64,000 nucleotides of DNA, taken from contig NZ_JNWV01000001.1 of the NCBI RefSeq assembly GCF_000716535.1, positions 233,069 to 297,068 on the forward strand, read 5' to 3'. Position 1 is the stretch's first letter, and each line of letters opens with the position of its first letter. The stretch is from Streptomyces flaveolus (GTDB lineage Bacteria > Actinomycetota > Actinomycetes > Streptomycetales > Streptomycetaceae). The notes beneath the pieces are model-generated. The model was not told the DNA's origin. It worked only from the letters and a program-made list of their open reading frames with translations, and did no database searches. A program made the translations under genes and the position numbers. Shown here piece after piece: positions 35,025 through 43,887 of the stretch.

Positions 35025-36410
35025 ATGTCCACCCCCCAAGGCCACCCCCAACGCTGGCTGATCCTCGGCGTCATCTGTCTCGCGCAGCTCACCGTGCTGC
35101 TCGACAACACGGTCCTGAACGTGGCCATCCCCTCCCTGACCCGCGAACTCCACGCGGAGACCTCCGACATCCAGTGGATGATCAACGCGTACTCCCTCGT
35201 GCAGTCCGGCCTGCTGCTCACCGCGGGCAGCGCCGCCGACCGCTACGGCCGCAAGAAGATGCTGATCGCGGGGCTCGCCCTGTTCGGCGTCGGTTCGCTC
35301 GTGGCCGGACTCGCCGACAGCACCGGCCGACTGATCGCCGCGCGGGCCGGGATGGGCATCGGCGGCGCGCTGCTGGTGACCACCACGCTGGCCGTGGCGA
35401 TGCAGATCTTCTCCCCCGAGGAGCAGCCGAAGGCGATCGGCATCTGGAGCGCGGTCAACGCGCTGGGCTTCGCCGGCGGCCCGCTGATCGGCGGCTTCGT
35501 GCTCGACCACTTCTGGTGGGGCGCGATCTTCCTGATCAACATCCCGGTCGCCGCGCTCGGCCTGGTCGCGGTGGTGGTTCTCGTACCGGAGTCGAAGAAC
35601 CCGCGCGGCGACCGCCCGGACCTGCCGGGCGCGGTGCTGTCCACCATCGGCATGGCCTCGCTGGTGTACGCGATCATCTCCGGGCCGGAGCACGGCTGGA
35701 CGTCGGCGCGCGTGCTCGGCACGGCGGCCGTGGCGGTGCTGGTGCTGGGCGCCTTCGCCTGGTGGGAGAGCAGGGCCGACGAGCCGATGCTCGACCTCCA
35801 CTTCTTCCGGGACCCGCGGTTCACGGGCGCGGTCGCCGGGGCCGTGCTCATCGTGTTCGGCATGGGCGGCGCGTTGTTCCTGCTGACACAGCACCTCCAG
35901 TTCGTGCTCGGGTACGAGCCGCTGGAGGCCGGCCTGCGGACCGCCCCGCTGGCGCTGACCGTGGTGGCGCTCAACTTCAGCGGGCTGTCGGCGAAGTGGT
36001 CGGCACGGCTGGGCACGCCGGTGTCGATCGCGCTGGGAATGGTGTGCATGGCCGGGGGCCTGGTGTCCATCGCGGAGGTGGACTCCGGGGGGTATCCGGG
36101 GACGCTGCTCGGGCTGTTGCTGATCGGCGCGGGGTGCGCGGTGGCGAACCCGGCGATGGCGCACGCCATCATGAGCGCCATCCCTCCGGAGAAGGCCGGG
36201 GTGGGGGCCGGGATCAACGGCACCCTCGCCGAATTCGGGAACGGGCTCGGTGTGGCCGTACTGGGTGCGGTGCTCAGCTCTTCGGTCGCGTCGGGGCAGT
36301 CCTTGTCCGCCGGTCTGGGGTCCGGCCAGTTGGTCGGGGCCGTCGCCGTGCTGGTCGGCGGGTTCGTGGCAGCGGGGTTGCTTCGACGGGCGGAGCGGGT
36401 GTCCGCCTAA
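35025..36410 (+). CDS. MFS drug transporter, DHA2 (14-helix) type
   Basis: A 461-residue major-facilitator proton antiporter. Motif C is in the form GFAGGPLIGGFV, motif A as AADRYGRKKMLIAG and motif D1 near QLTVLLDNTVLNVAIPSL, the last being typical of the EmrB/QacA group. Fourteen helices are likely. ATG 35025 lies 5 nt after a palindromic operator, so control by the neighbouring TetR is very likely. The product probably exports a hydrophobic or antibiotic-like compound, but its substrate cannot be told. No ribosome binding site is visible, consistent with a leaderless transcript. Confidence 0.92.
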   Translation: MSTPQGHPQRWLILGVICLAQLTVLLDNTVLNVAIPSLTRELHAETSDIQWMINAYSLVQSGLLLTAGSAADRYGRKKMLIAGLALFGVGSLVAGLADSTGRLIAARAGMGIGGALLVTTTLAVAMQIFSPEEQPKAIGIWSAVNALGFAGGPLIGGFVLDHFWWGAIFLINIPVAALGLVAVVVLVPESKNPRGDRPDLPGAVLSTIGMASLVYAIISGPEHGWTSARVLGTAAVAVLVLGAFAWWESRADEPMLDLHFFRDPRFTGAVAGAVLIVFGMGGALFLLTQHLQFVLGYEPLEAGLRTAPLALTVVALNFSGLSAKWSARLGTPVSIALGMVCMAGGLVSIAEVDSGGYPGTLLGLLLIGAGCAVANPAMAHAIMSAIPPEKAGVGAGINGTLAEFGNGLGVAVLGAVLSSSVASGQSLSAGLGSGQLVGAVAVLVGGFVAAGLLRRAERVSA

Positions 36411-36452
36411 TGGCCCGGGCCGGTGGGTAGTCGTGCCCCTTAGGTTGGAACC

Positions 36453-37238
36453 GTGAGCGGAATCGAGGAAGGGCCGCCGGTGGCGAAGGCAGCAGGTCGG
36501 TCGGCGCGGGACAGCGTGTGGCTGGAGGGCAGGACCCGGCGCGGTGGCCGCAGTGGGCAGCCGTCCGGGCTGGACCGGGAGCGGATCACCGCGGCGTCCG
36601 TGCGGCTGCTGGACGCCGAGGGCCTCGCCAAGTTCTCCATGCGGCGGCTGGCGGCCGAGCTGAACGTCACCGCGATGTCCCTGTACTGGTACGTCGACAC
36701 CAAGGACGACCTGCTCGAACTCGCCCTGGACGCCACCTACGCCGAGCTGCGGCTGCCCGACCCGGAGAACGCGGACGAGGACTGGCGGGAGCAGCTGCGC
36801 GCGCTGGCCACCGCGTACCGGGCGCTGCTGGTCCGCCACCCCTGGCTGTCCCCGCTGGCCGGGCGTTTCCTCAACATCGGCCCGAACTCCCTCGCGTTCT
36901 CCCGGGTGGTCCAGCGGGTCGTCCGCCGGGCCGGGCTGCCCGCGCACGGGGTGACCGGGGCGATCTCGGCCGTCTTCCAGTTCGTGTACGGCTTCGGCAC
37001 GATCGAGGGGCACTTCCGCACCCGGATCGCGGACACCGGGCTGAGCCCCGACGAGTACTTCGAGCAGGCCATGTCCATGGTGGACGAGGTCCCCGGAACC
37101 GCCGACGTGATGAAGGAGTCCAAGGACCTCATGGCGGCGCGCGGCGGCGACACGGTGGCCGAGATGCTGGACCGCGACTTCACCTTCGCCCTGGACCTGC
37201 TGGTCGCCGGCATCGAGGCGATGGTGGCCCGCGGCTGA
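36453..37238 (+). CDS. TetR-family repressor of the MFS pump
   Basis: A 261-residue regulator of the TetR group with a TetR_C-type ligand domain. A disordered, basic N-terminus (1-40) precedes the helix-turn-helix (about 45-90: ITAASVRLLDAEGLAKFSMR, then VTAMSLYWYVDTKDDLLELA). The ligand-binding domain is at about 100-255. It is cotranscribed with the pump (42-nt gap) and probably binds the palindrome at 34991-35020, giving a feedback pump switch. GTG 36453 is used. Its stop codon abuts the stop codon of the convergent oxidoreductase, with no base between. Confidence 0.9.
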   Translation: MSGIEEGPPVAKAAGRSARDSVWLEGRTRRGGRSGQPSGLDRERITAASVRLLDAEGLAKFSMRRLAAELNVTAMSLYWYVDTKDDLLELALDATYAELRLPDPENADEDWREQLRALATAYRALLVRHPWLSPLAGRFLNIGPNSLAFSRVVQRVVRRAGLPAHGVTGAISAVFQFVYGFGTIEGHFRTRIADTGLSPDEYFEQAMSMVDEVPGTADVMKESKDLMAARGGDTVAEMLDRDFTFALDLLVAGIEAMVARG

Positions 37239-37709
37239 CTACCCCTCCGCCACCAGTCGCGCCGGGAAGCCGCCGGTCGCGACCGGGCCCCACCGCTGCG
37301 GGGTCACCCGGATGATGGACTTGCCCTGCTTGACCATCGCCTGGCGGTACTCGTCCCAGTCGGGGTGCTCGCCGGCGATGTTGCGGTAGTACTCGACCAG
37401 CGGTTCCACCGAGTCGGGCGTGTCGATGACCTCGGCCGTGCCGTCGATCTGGACCCAGGGGCCGTTCCAGTCGTCGCTGAGGACGACCAGGGCGACCCGG
37501 GGGTCCCGCTTGGCGTTGCGGGTCTTGGCCCGCTCGGGGTAGGTCGAGACGACGATCCGGCCGGAGTCGTCGACGCCGCAGGTCAGCGGGGACGCCTGGG
37601 GGGAGCCGTCGGCCCGACGCGTGATCAGCAGGGCGCGGTGCCGGGGACGTACGAAGTCCAGCAGCTCGTCCAGCGACACACGGGTGTTGGTAGCGATGTT
37701 CGGTGCCAT
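37239..37709 (-). CDS. PPOX-class F420-dependent oxidoreductase
   Basis: A 156-residue split-barrel flavin/F420-binding protein. Features are LDFVRPRHRALLITRRADGS near the N-terminus, RIVVSTYPERAKTRNAKRDP for cofactor phosphate contacts, and WVQIDGTAEVID. Family members reduce small substrates with the deazaflavin F420, which Streptomyces makes. It starts at ATG 37709 and stands alone, convergent with the TetR gene. The natural substrate is unknown. Confidence 0.88.
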   Translation of the reverse strand: MAPNIATNTRVSLDELLDFVRPRHRALLITRRADGSPQASPLTCGVDDSGRIVVSTYPERAKTRNAKRDPRVALVVLSDDWNGPWVQIDGTAEVIDTPDSVEPLVEYYRNIAGEHPDWDEYRQAMVKQGKSIIRVTPQRWGPVATGGFPARLVAEG

Positions 37710-37764
37710 GGGGGCAGCCTAGGGGCAGCGGGTGCCCCTGTGGCTGACCCTGCTGTGCCTATGT

Positions 37765-38586
37765 CTACGCCTGGGGCAGCGAGTCGCCCTGGACGGCCTG
37801 GATGTCCAGCTCCACCTTCAGCGTCGTGCCGATCGCCGTGATCCCGGCCTGGAGGACCTGGTTGTAGTTCATCGCGAAGTCCTCGCGGTGCAGTTCGGTG
37901 GTGGCCCGGAACGCGGCCCGGGTGCCGCCCCACGGGTCGGCGCCGGTGCCCAGGTAGGCCAGGTCCAGGTCGACGGGGCGTACGACCCCGTGCAGGGACA
38001 GCTCGCCGTGCACGGTCCAGCGGTCGGAGCCGGCCTGCGTCAGACCCGTCGAGCGGTAGACGATCTCGGGGTTGTTCTCGGCGTCGAGGAAGTCCGCGGA
38101 GCGCAGGTGCGTGTCGCGCATGCCGTTGCCGGTGTCGATGGACGCGGCCTTGATCACCGCCTCCACCCGGGACTTGGTGACGTCGTCGGGCGCGATCTCG
38201 ATCGTGCCGCCGAACTGCGTGAACCGGCCGTGCACGCTGGAGATGCCCAGGTGCTGGGCGACCGCGGCGACGGAGGAGTGCGCCGGGTCGATGGTCCAGG
38301 GGCCGGGCGGCGGCAGCTCGGTGCCGCCCTGCCGGGCCAGCGTGACCGTGCCGACCTCGGCCCGGCCGCTCGCGGTGACGATCGCGCTGGAGGCGGTGGG
38401 CGCGTAGCCGACGGCCGTCACGATCACGGTGTACGCCCCCGGCGCCAGCTCGGTGGTGTCCCGTACGGCCCCCTCGGCGTCCGCCTCGGCCCGCAGCACC
38501 TGCGTGCCGGTCATGTCGGTCACCGTGACGACCGCGTGCGACACGGCCCACCCGTCCCGCGTACGGATCTTCGCGGTCAGTCCCAT
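37765..38586 (-). CDS. YceI-family protein with N-terminal carboxypeptidase-regulatory-like domain
   Basis: A 273-residue protein. Residues about 1-88 form a beta-sandwich domain of the carboxypeptidase-regulatory (CnaB-like) type (TRDGWAVSHAVVTVTDMTGT, GAYTVIVTAVGYAP). Residues about 98-270 form a YceI lipocalin-like barrel (PWTIDPAHSSVAAVAQHLGI, VHGRFTQFGGTIEI), which binds polyprenyl or other long lipids. There is no signal peptide, unlike exported YceI proteins of Gram-negatives. It follows the MFS gene on the same strand, after a strong hairpin, and shares the sandwich domain with the C-terminus of that pump. ATG 38586 follows GGGAG. Confidence 0.88.
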   Translation of the reverse strand: MGLTAKIRTRDGWAVSHAVVTVTDMTGTQVLRAEADAEGAVRDTTELAPGAYTVIVTAVGYAPTASSAIVTASGRAEVGTVTLARQGGTELPPPGPWTIDPAHSSVAAVAQHLGISSVHGRFTQFGGTIEIAPDDVTKSRVEAVIKAASIDTGNGMRDTHLRSADFLDAENNPEIVYRSTGLTQAGSDRWTVHGELSLHGVVRPVDLDLAYLGTGADPWGGTRAAFRATTELHREDFAMNYNQVLQAGITAIGTTLKVELDIQAVQGDSLPQA

Positions 38587-38629
38587 CCCGTTTCTCCCTG
38601 AAAAAAGCTCAAAAAATGGTCGTATGAGA

Positions 38630-38682
38630 CCGGCCCGTGGCGGGCGCGCCCTCCGCTCAGGGCGCGCGCCGCCACGGGCCGG
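38630..38682 (-). terminator. Long GC hairpin between the MFS and YceI genes
   Basis: The outer stem CCGGCCCGTGGCG (38630-38642) pairs with 38670-38682 and the inner GCGCGCCCT (38644-38652) with AGGGCGCGC (38659-38667). Read leftward it is followed by T-rich runs (TTTTTT twice before 38586). It probably terminates most MFS transcripts, so YceI may be made at a lower level or from its own promoter. Confidence 0.7.
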
Positions 38683-38688
38683 GGTGAA

Positions 38689-41223
38689 CTACTCGCCGGG
38701 GTGGGCGAGTTCGATGTCGTGGCCGTCGACTCCGGTGCCGGAGACGGTCAGGGCCGTCGCCACCGGCGGGTAACCCGTCGCGATGACGGTGTACTCGCCG
38801 CTGTCCAGGTCGGTGAAGGCGTACGCCCCGTCCGTGCCGGTGGTGGCGGTGCCGACCACGTTGCCGGCCTGGTCGACCAGGGTCACCCGGGCGTCGGCCA
38901 GCGGGCCGTGCGGGGCCCGGACGACACCCTGGAGCCGGGCGCCGGCGTCCAGGTCGACCTCGATCCGGGTGACGCCGGTGACGCCGACCTCGACCGGCAG
39001 GGCGCGCGGCCGGAACCCGCTCGCGTTGACCGCGACGGTCACGGTGCCGGGCACCAGGTCGGTGAGGGCGAAGTCGCCCTGCTCACCGGTGGCGGCGGTG
39101 GCCAGCAGGTCACCGCGCACATCGGTGACGATCACCATCGCGTCCTTGACCGGCAGCGCGCTCCCGGCGGCCCGGACGACACCGGTCAGCCCGCTGGTGC
39201 CGCTGAGCAGGATGTCGTACGACAGCGGTTCCTCGCCCACCACGACGGTGGAGGCCTGCGGCTGGTAGCCGTCGGCGGAGGCGATCAGGACGTAGCTGCC
39301 GGTGCCCGGGGCGTCGAGCGCGTAGGAACCGTCGGCCTGGGCGACCGCGCGGCCGAGCTGCCGGCCGGACAGCGAGATCAGGGTGATCGCGGCCTGCGGG
39401 ACCGGGGCGCTCTCGGCGCCGCGGACGAAGCCGTGCAGCGGGGTGCCGCCGGAGCCGCCGGGCTCGGCGATCGTGGCGACGGCCGCCATGGGCCGGGTGG
39501 CGGTGGCCGTGCCGTCGGCGGCGGCCTCGGTGCTGGCGGCGACCGCGGCCGGGACCGGCGCGGCGGCCGGGACCTGGGCCTCGGCGACGGCCGGCGCGGC
39601 GGCCGGGTCGGTCACGGGGGCCTCGCCCTCGGCGGCCTGCGCCAGCGCGCCCTTGGTCTTCAGCGGGACCTCCTTGATGAACAGCGTGATCAGGAAGGCG
39701 ACGGCGGCGAGGCAGCCGGCGATGAAGAAGACGTCGGCGATGCCGTGGCCGTAGGCGCTCTCCAGCAGCGTCCGGATGGGCTTCGGGAGCGCGTTCATGT
39801 CCGGGATGCTGTCGGTCGAACCGGAACCGCCGGCCAGGGCCTTCTGGTACTTCGGGCTCAGGTCGGCGATGCCGTCCTGGACGTAGTGGGTGATCCGGCG
39901 GGACATCACGGCACCCAGCGCGGAGACGCCGACCGCACCGCCGAGGGAGCGGAAGAAGGTGACCGTGGAGCTGGCCGAGCCGAGGTCGGAGGGGGCGACC
40001 TGGTTCTGCGTGGCGAGGACCAGGTTCTGCATCATCATGCCGATGCCGAGACCCAGCAGCGCCATGAAGACGGCCATCTTCCAGTAGTCCGTGTCGTACC
40101 GGATGCCGCCGAGCAGCAACAGGCCGGCCGTGACCAGCACGCCACCGCTGACCAGCCACGCCTTCCAGCGGCCGGTACGGGTGATGAACTGACCCGAGAC
40201 GGTCGAGGAGACGAACAGACCGCCGATCATCGGGATGGTCAGGACTCCCGACATGGTCGGGGACTTGTCGCGGGCGAGCTGGAAGTACTGGCTGAAGAAG
40301 ACGGTGCCGGAGAACATCGCGATACCGACGAACAGCGAGGCGAGCGACGCCAGCGTGATCGTGCGGTTCCTGAACAGGCGCAGCGGGATGATCGGCTCGC
40401 TCGCCTTGGACTCGACGAGCACGAACAGCGCGCCGAGGACGATCGAACCGCCGACCATCGCGTAGGTCTGCCAGGACACCCAGTCGTACTTGTCACCGGC
40501 GAAGGTGACCCAGACCAGCAGCAGGGAGACGGCGGCGGAGATGAGGGTCGCGCCGCCCCAGTCGACCTTGACCTCCCGCTTGACCACGGGCAGGTGCAGG
40601 GTCTTCTGCAGCACGATCAGGGCGACGACGGCGAAGGGGACGCCGACGTAGAAGCACCAGCGCCAGCCCAGCCAGGAGGTGTCGGTGATGACACCGCCGA
40701 GCAGCGGGCCGCCGACGGTGGCCACGGCGAAGGTGGCACCCAGGTAGCCGGAGTACCGGCCGCGCTCGCGCGGGGAGATCATCGCCGCCATGACGATCTG
40801 CGCCAGGGCGGACAGACCGCCGACGCCGATGCCCTGGAACACCCGGAAGGTGATGAGCATGCCGGGGTTCTGCGACAGACCGGCCGCCATCGAGGCGACC
40901 ACGTAGATGATCAGGGCTATCTGGACGAGAGCCTTCTTGCTGTACAGGTCGGCGAGCTTGCCCCACAGGGGAGTGGCCGCGGTCATCGACAGCAGGGCGG
41001 CGGTGACCACCCAGGTGTAGGCGGACTGGCCGCCGCCGAGGTCCCCGATGATGTGCGGCAGGGCGTTGGAGACGATCGTGGACGACAGGATCGCCACGAA
41101 CATGCCGAGCAGCAGCCCGGACAGTGCCTCCATGATCTGCCGGTGGGTCATCGGGGCGTCGCCGTGGGAGCCTCCCCCGTGCTTGGCGTGAGCCCGCACA
41201 CCGGCTGGTGTGGTCGTTGCCAT
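38689..41223 (-). CDS. MFS transporter (DHA2) fused to three carboxypeptidase-regulatory-like domains
   Basis: An 844-residue protein. Residues about 25-530 form a 14-helix major-facilitator transporter (AILSSTIVSNALPHIIGDLG, KLADLYSKKALVQIAL, and GATFAVATVGGPLLGGVI). An Ala/Pro/Glu-rich linker (about 535-600) leads to three tandem beta-sandwich repeats of about 80 residues, each with a GxVxx...VxxAxVTL...G.Y.xxxL..G.Y pattern, for example GVVRAPHGPLADARVTLVDQ. Such domains bind ligands or act as rigid spacers, and are rare on MFS pumps. ATG 41223 lies 13 nt after the MarR stop, so the two are cotranscribed. It probably exports a toxic compound sensed by MarR. Confidence 0.9.
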   Translation of the reverse strand: MATTTPAGVRAHAKHGGGSHGDAPMTHRQIMEALSGLLLGMFVAILSSTIVSNALPHIIGDLGGGQSAYTWVVTAALLSMTAATPLWGKLADLYSKKALVQIALIIYVVASMAAGLSQNPGMLITFRVFQGIGVGGLSALAQIVMAAMISPRERGRYSGYLGATFAVATVGGPLLGGVITDTSWLGWRWCFYVGVPFAVVALIVLQKTLHLPVVKREVKVDWGGATLISAAVSLLLVWVTFAGDKYDWVSWQTYAMVGGSIVLGALFVLVESKASEPIIPLRLFRNRTITLASLASLFVGIAMFSGTVFFSQYFQLARDKSPTMSGVLTIPMIGGLFVSSTVSGQFITRTGRWKAWLVSGGVLVTAGLLLLGGIRYDTDYWKMAVFMALLGLGIGMMMQNLVLATQNQVAPSDLGSASSTVTFFRSLGGAVGVSALGAVMSRRITHYVQDGIADLSPKYQKALAGGSGSTDSIPDMNALPKPIRTLLESAYGHGIADVFFIAGCLAAVAFLITLFIKEVPLKTKGALAQAAEGEAPVTDPAAAPAVAEAQVPAAAPVPAAVAASTEAAADGTATATRPMAAVATIAEPGGSGGTPLHGFVRGAESAPVPQAAITLISLSGRQLGRAVAQADGSYALDAPGTGSYVLIASADGYQPQASTVVVGEEPLSYDILLSGTSGLTGVVRAAGSALPVKDAMVIVTDVRGDLLATAATGEQGDFALTDLVPGTVTVAVNASGFRPRALPVEVGVTGVTRIEVDLDAGARLQGVVRAPHGPLADARVTLVDQAGNVVGTATTGTDGAYAFTDLDSGEYTVIATGYPPVATALTVSGTGVDGHDIELAHPGE

Positions 41224-41236
41224 GGGCTTCCTTTTC

Positions 41237-41731
41237 TTACGTGCTTGCGGGTGTACGGGTGGTCTCTGCGTCTACGGGAGCGGGGAGCCGCAGCGGGGCG
41301 GACCGGCAGTCGCCGAAGGACGCGCGCAGACGCGTCATCAGCCGGATCAGCTCGTCGACGTCCTCGTCGGTCCAGTCCGCGAGCCGCTCGGCCAGCAGAT
41401 GCGTGGTGCGCCGGGACAGGTCGTCGAGTTGGTGCGACCCCGCGGGCGTCAGGCGCAGGATGCGCGAGCGCTTGTCCGCCGGGTCGGGGTGCCGTTCGAT
41501 CCAGCCGCGCGCGGCGACGTGCGCGACATGGCGGCTGGTGACCGACATGTCCACGGCGAGCAGCTCCGCGAGCTTGCTCATGCGCATGTCGCCGTGGCGG
41601 CCGAGCAGAGTCAGCACGGCGGCCGAGCCGGCCGGACAGTCGGGCGGCAGGATCCGCCCCATGTCCCGTTTCACGGCTCCGACGGCACTGAGCTGACGCG
41701 CCAGCTCTTCGAACTGCGCCTGCTCGGCCAT
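41237..41731 (-). CDS. MarR-family regulator of the MFS fusion gene
   Basis: A 164-residue winged-helix regulator. It has LGRHGDMRMSKLAELLAVDM and SVTSRHVAHVAARGWIERHP for the helix-turn-helix, and DPADKRSRILRLT for the wing. ATG 41731 follows GGGAGGTG. The frame continues upstream but without coding character. It is the first gene of an operon with the MFS fusion. Two spaced TTGC-N5-GCAA palindromes just upstream are candidate operators for autorepression. Confidence 0.9.
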   Translation of the reverse strand: MAEQAQFEELARQLSAVGAVKRDMGRILPPDCPAGSAAVLTLLGRHGDMRMSKLAELLAVDMSVTSRHVAHVAARGWIERHPDPADKRSRILRLTPAGSHQLDDLSRRTTHLLAERLADWTDEDVDELIRLMTRLRASFGDCRSAPLRLPAPVDAETTRTPAST

Positions 41732-41747
41732 CACACCTCCCGTATTC

Positions 41748-41790
41748 GTTGCTTGGGGCAACCATAGGACTGCTTGGTTGCTGAAGGCAA
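41748..41790. promoter_or_regulatory. Paired TTGC-N5-GCAA operators upstream of marR
   Basis: GTTGC-TTGGG-GCAAC lies at 41748-41762, and TTGC-TGAAG-GCAA at 41778-41790. The two centres are 29-30 bp apart. They lie directly before the MarR gene, in a locally AT-rich patch. A weaker relative (TTGGCAAAGGCAA) is at 41819-41831. Confidence 0.6.
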
Positions 41791-41936
41791 ACAAACAGGG
41801 GTCCGGCGGCGCAAAAACTTGGCAAAGGCAAGTATTGCGAACGTAAACAGGCAGGTGGCTGCGGGTGGCGTGCCCCCGTCTGTCCCGGTGGCCCCGCACT
41901 TGGGTCGGTCACCGGGATTCGCTAGGGTCTCGGGCC

Positions 41937-42131
41937 ATGGCTAACACCCAGGGCCCCCAGGGCAATTACGACCCCGCAGGCAGCACCCAGATGTTCCGCG
42001 CGTTCGTCGACGAGGCCCCCCAGGGCCCCCAGCAGCAGGCGGCCTCCTCCGGCCCCCGGGTCGGTCTGATCATCGGCGTCGTCGTGGCGCTCGTGGTGGT
42101 GGCCGGCGTCGCCTGGCTGGCGATGCGGTAG
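41937..42131 (+). CDS. Small tail-anchored membrane protein
   Basis: A 64-residue protein with a Gln/Pro-rich cytoplasmic part (TQMFRAFVDEAPQGPQQQ) and a single C-terminal transmembrane helix (about residues 44-62, VGLIIGVVVALVVVAGVAWL). This makes it tail-anchored. ATG 41937 has no ribosome binding site, and GCTAGGGT ends about 10 nt upstream, as expected for a leaderless transcript. I do not recognise a function. It converges with the lipoprotein gene, leaving 3 nt. Confidence 0.75.
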   Translation: MANTQGPQGNYDPAGSTQMFRAFVDEAPQGPQQQAASSGPRVGLIIGVVVALVVVAGVAWLAMR

Positions 42132-42134
42132 GAC

Positions 42135-42896
42135 TCACTCCCACCGGACGGACACGTCCCGCGTCTCGATGTGCATGCCGATCGGCGCATGCCAGGCGTC
42201 GACGCACACCGCCCACGTGGGACGTCTGCGCGCACCCGGCGCGATTGGCACCGGCAGTTCCACGGTCGACTCGACCGTCCCCCAGTCGGTGCCGAGCGCG
42301 CCGGTGACGTGCGTGCCGAAGGTCACCGACCCCGAGCGCACCGCCGTACCGCCCGAGTTGTGGAAGGCGACCGTCACCTTCTGGCACCACCGCTCGTCGG
42401 TGTCCTCGGTCGCCGGATCGCCCCAGGAGAGGTCGGCGGGTGTGGCGGGGGTCGTCGTACGGCTCGGAGCGGGGGCCGGGCTCGGCGAGGCCGCCGGCGG
42501 AGTCGTACGACCGTCCGGGCCGCCGCGGGGCCGCGAGGTGCCGGGGCTGTCCTCGTCGGTGGGCGTCGGCGCCGGTACCGGTGTGGCGGAGTGCGGATCA
42601 CCGGACGGGGTCGGTCCCCGCGCGTGCGCCGCGGAGCCGGCCCTGCGCGGGGCGCCGTCGCGTCCGCCGCGGCCCCTGTCCCCGTCGAGCGGTACGAGGA
42701 CCACCGACCCGGACGGCGCCACGGCCGTCGGGCCGCCCGGTCCCGCGCCGACCGCGGTGTAGCCGCCGCCCGGACCACCGCCCGCGCACGCGGCGACCAC
42801 CCCGCCCAGACAGACGACGGCCGCCGACGCTGCCGTAACGGCGCCTCGGCGGCCACGCGTCCATGTCGTCGTACGAAGCATCCCGGCCCGAAGCAT
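42135..42896 (-). CDS. Putative secreted lipoprotein
   Basis: A 253-residue exported protein. The N-terminus has a basic start and a hydrophobic segment ending in GGVVAACAGG, which fits a lipobox with the lipid-modified cysteine at about residue 37. A long Pro/Thr/Gly/Arg-rich stretch (about 50-150) is followed by a compact domain (about 150-253: KVTVAFHNSGGTAVRSGSVT, and WAVCVDAWHAPIGMHIETRD) that looks like a carbohydrate-binding or Ig-like beta fold. Two start codons, 42896 and 42881, are in frame. The product is probably anchored to the outer face of the membrane. Function unknown. Confidence 0.75.
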   Translation of the reverse strand: MLRAGMLRTTTWTRGRRGAVTAASAAVVCLGGVVAACAGGGPGGGYTAVGAGPGGPTAVAPSGSVVLVPLDGDRGRGGRDGAPRRAGSAAHARGPTPSGDPHSATPVPAPTPTDEDSPGTSRPRGGPDGRTTPPAASPSPAPAPSRTTTPATPADLSWGDPATEDTDERWCQKVTVAFHNSGGTAVRSGSVTFGTHVTGALGTDWGTVESTVELPVPIAPGARRRPTWAVCVDAWHAPIGMHIETRDVSVRWE

Positions 42897-42945
42897 CCGG
42901 CCATGGTGACTGACGCTTCGTCAGATGGGAAGCGACCGGGAAGCC

Positions 42946-43887
42946 TCAGTCCGAGATCAGACCCTCCCGCAGCTGCGCCAGCGTCCGGGTCAGCAGACGG
43001 GAGACGTGCATCTGGGAGATGCCGACCTCCTCGCCGATCTGCGACTGGGTCATGTTGGCGAAGAAGCGCAGCATGATGATCCGGCGCTCCCGGGGCGGGA
43101 GCTTGGCCAGCAGCGGCTTGAGGGACTCGCGGTACTCCACTCCCTCCAGGGCCGTGTCCTCGTAGCCGAGCCGGTCGGCGAGCGAGCCCTCGCCGCCGTC
43201 GTCCTCGGGGGCCGGGGAGTCGAGGGAGGAGGCGGTGTAGGCGTTGCCGACCGCGAGGCCGTCGACCACGTCCTCCTCGGAGACACCGAGCACGGTGGCG
43301 AGCTCGGTCACCGTGGGGGAGCGGTCCAGCTTCTGGGACAGCTCGTCGCTGGCCTTGGTGAGGGCCAGGCGCAGCTCCTGGAGCCGGCGCGGGACGCGCA
43401 CCGACCAGGAGGTGTCGCGGAAGAACCGCTTGATCTCGCCCACGACCGTCGGCATCGCGAACGTCGGGAACTCCACGCCCCGTTCGCAGTCGAACCGGTC
43501 GATCGCCTTGATCAGGCCGATGGTGCCGACCTGGACGATGTCCTCCATCGGTTCGTTGCGCGAGCGGAACCGCGCCGCCGCGTAGCGGACCAGCGGCAGG
43601 TTCAGCTCGATCAGGGTGTCCCGGACGTACGCCCGCTCGGGGCTGTCCTCGCCCAGCGCGGCCAGGCGCAGGAACAGCGAGCGGGACAGGGTGCGGGTGT
43701 CGATGTTGGCCGTGACCTGCGCGGCCGGGACAGCTTCGGCGGCCGGCTCGGCGGCCGGGGACGGCACGGCTTCGAGGGCCGTGACACCCTCGAAGCCGTC
43801 GAGGACGTCGAGAGCGTCGAGCTCCTTGGGCGCTGCCTCGCTCTTCGTGGGCGTCAGCACCTTCGAGCTGCCCTGGTCTGCGGACAT
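42946..43887 (-). CDS. sigN: SigB/SigF-type RNA polymerase sigma factor SigN
   Basis: A 313-residue group 3 sigma factor. An acidic, Ala/Pro-rich N-terminus (1-65) precedes region 2 ([20 protein letters not shown] and [20 protein letters not shown]), region 3 (DELSQKLDRSPTVTELATVL) and region 4 ([20 protein letters not shown]). In S. coelicolor sigN lies next to sigF, as here, and is needed for normal aerial development; I use that context for the name. ATG 43887 is used. The 337-nt upstream gap contains a SigB-type promoter-like element and several ACATGT boxes. No anti-sigma gene is adjacent. Confidence 0.88.
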   Translation of the reverse strand: MSADQGSSKVLTPTKSEAAPKELDALDVLDGFEGVTALEAVPSPAAEPAAEAVPAAQVTANIDTRTLSRSLFLRLAALGEDSPERAYVRDTLIELNLPLVRYAAARFRSRNEPMEDIVQVGTIGLIKAIDRFDCERGVEFPTFAMPTVVGEIKRFFRDTSWSVRVPRRLQELRLALTKASDELSQKLDRSPTVTELATVLGVSEEDVVDGLAVGNAYTASSLDSPAPEDDGGEGSLADRLGYEDTALEGVEYRESLKPLLAKLPPRERRIIMLRFFANMTQSQIGEEVGISQMHVSRLLTRTLAQLREGLISD

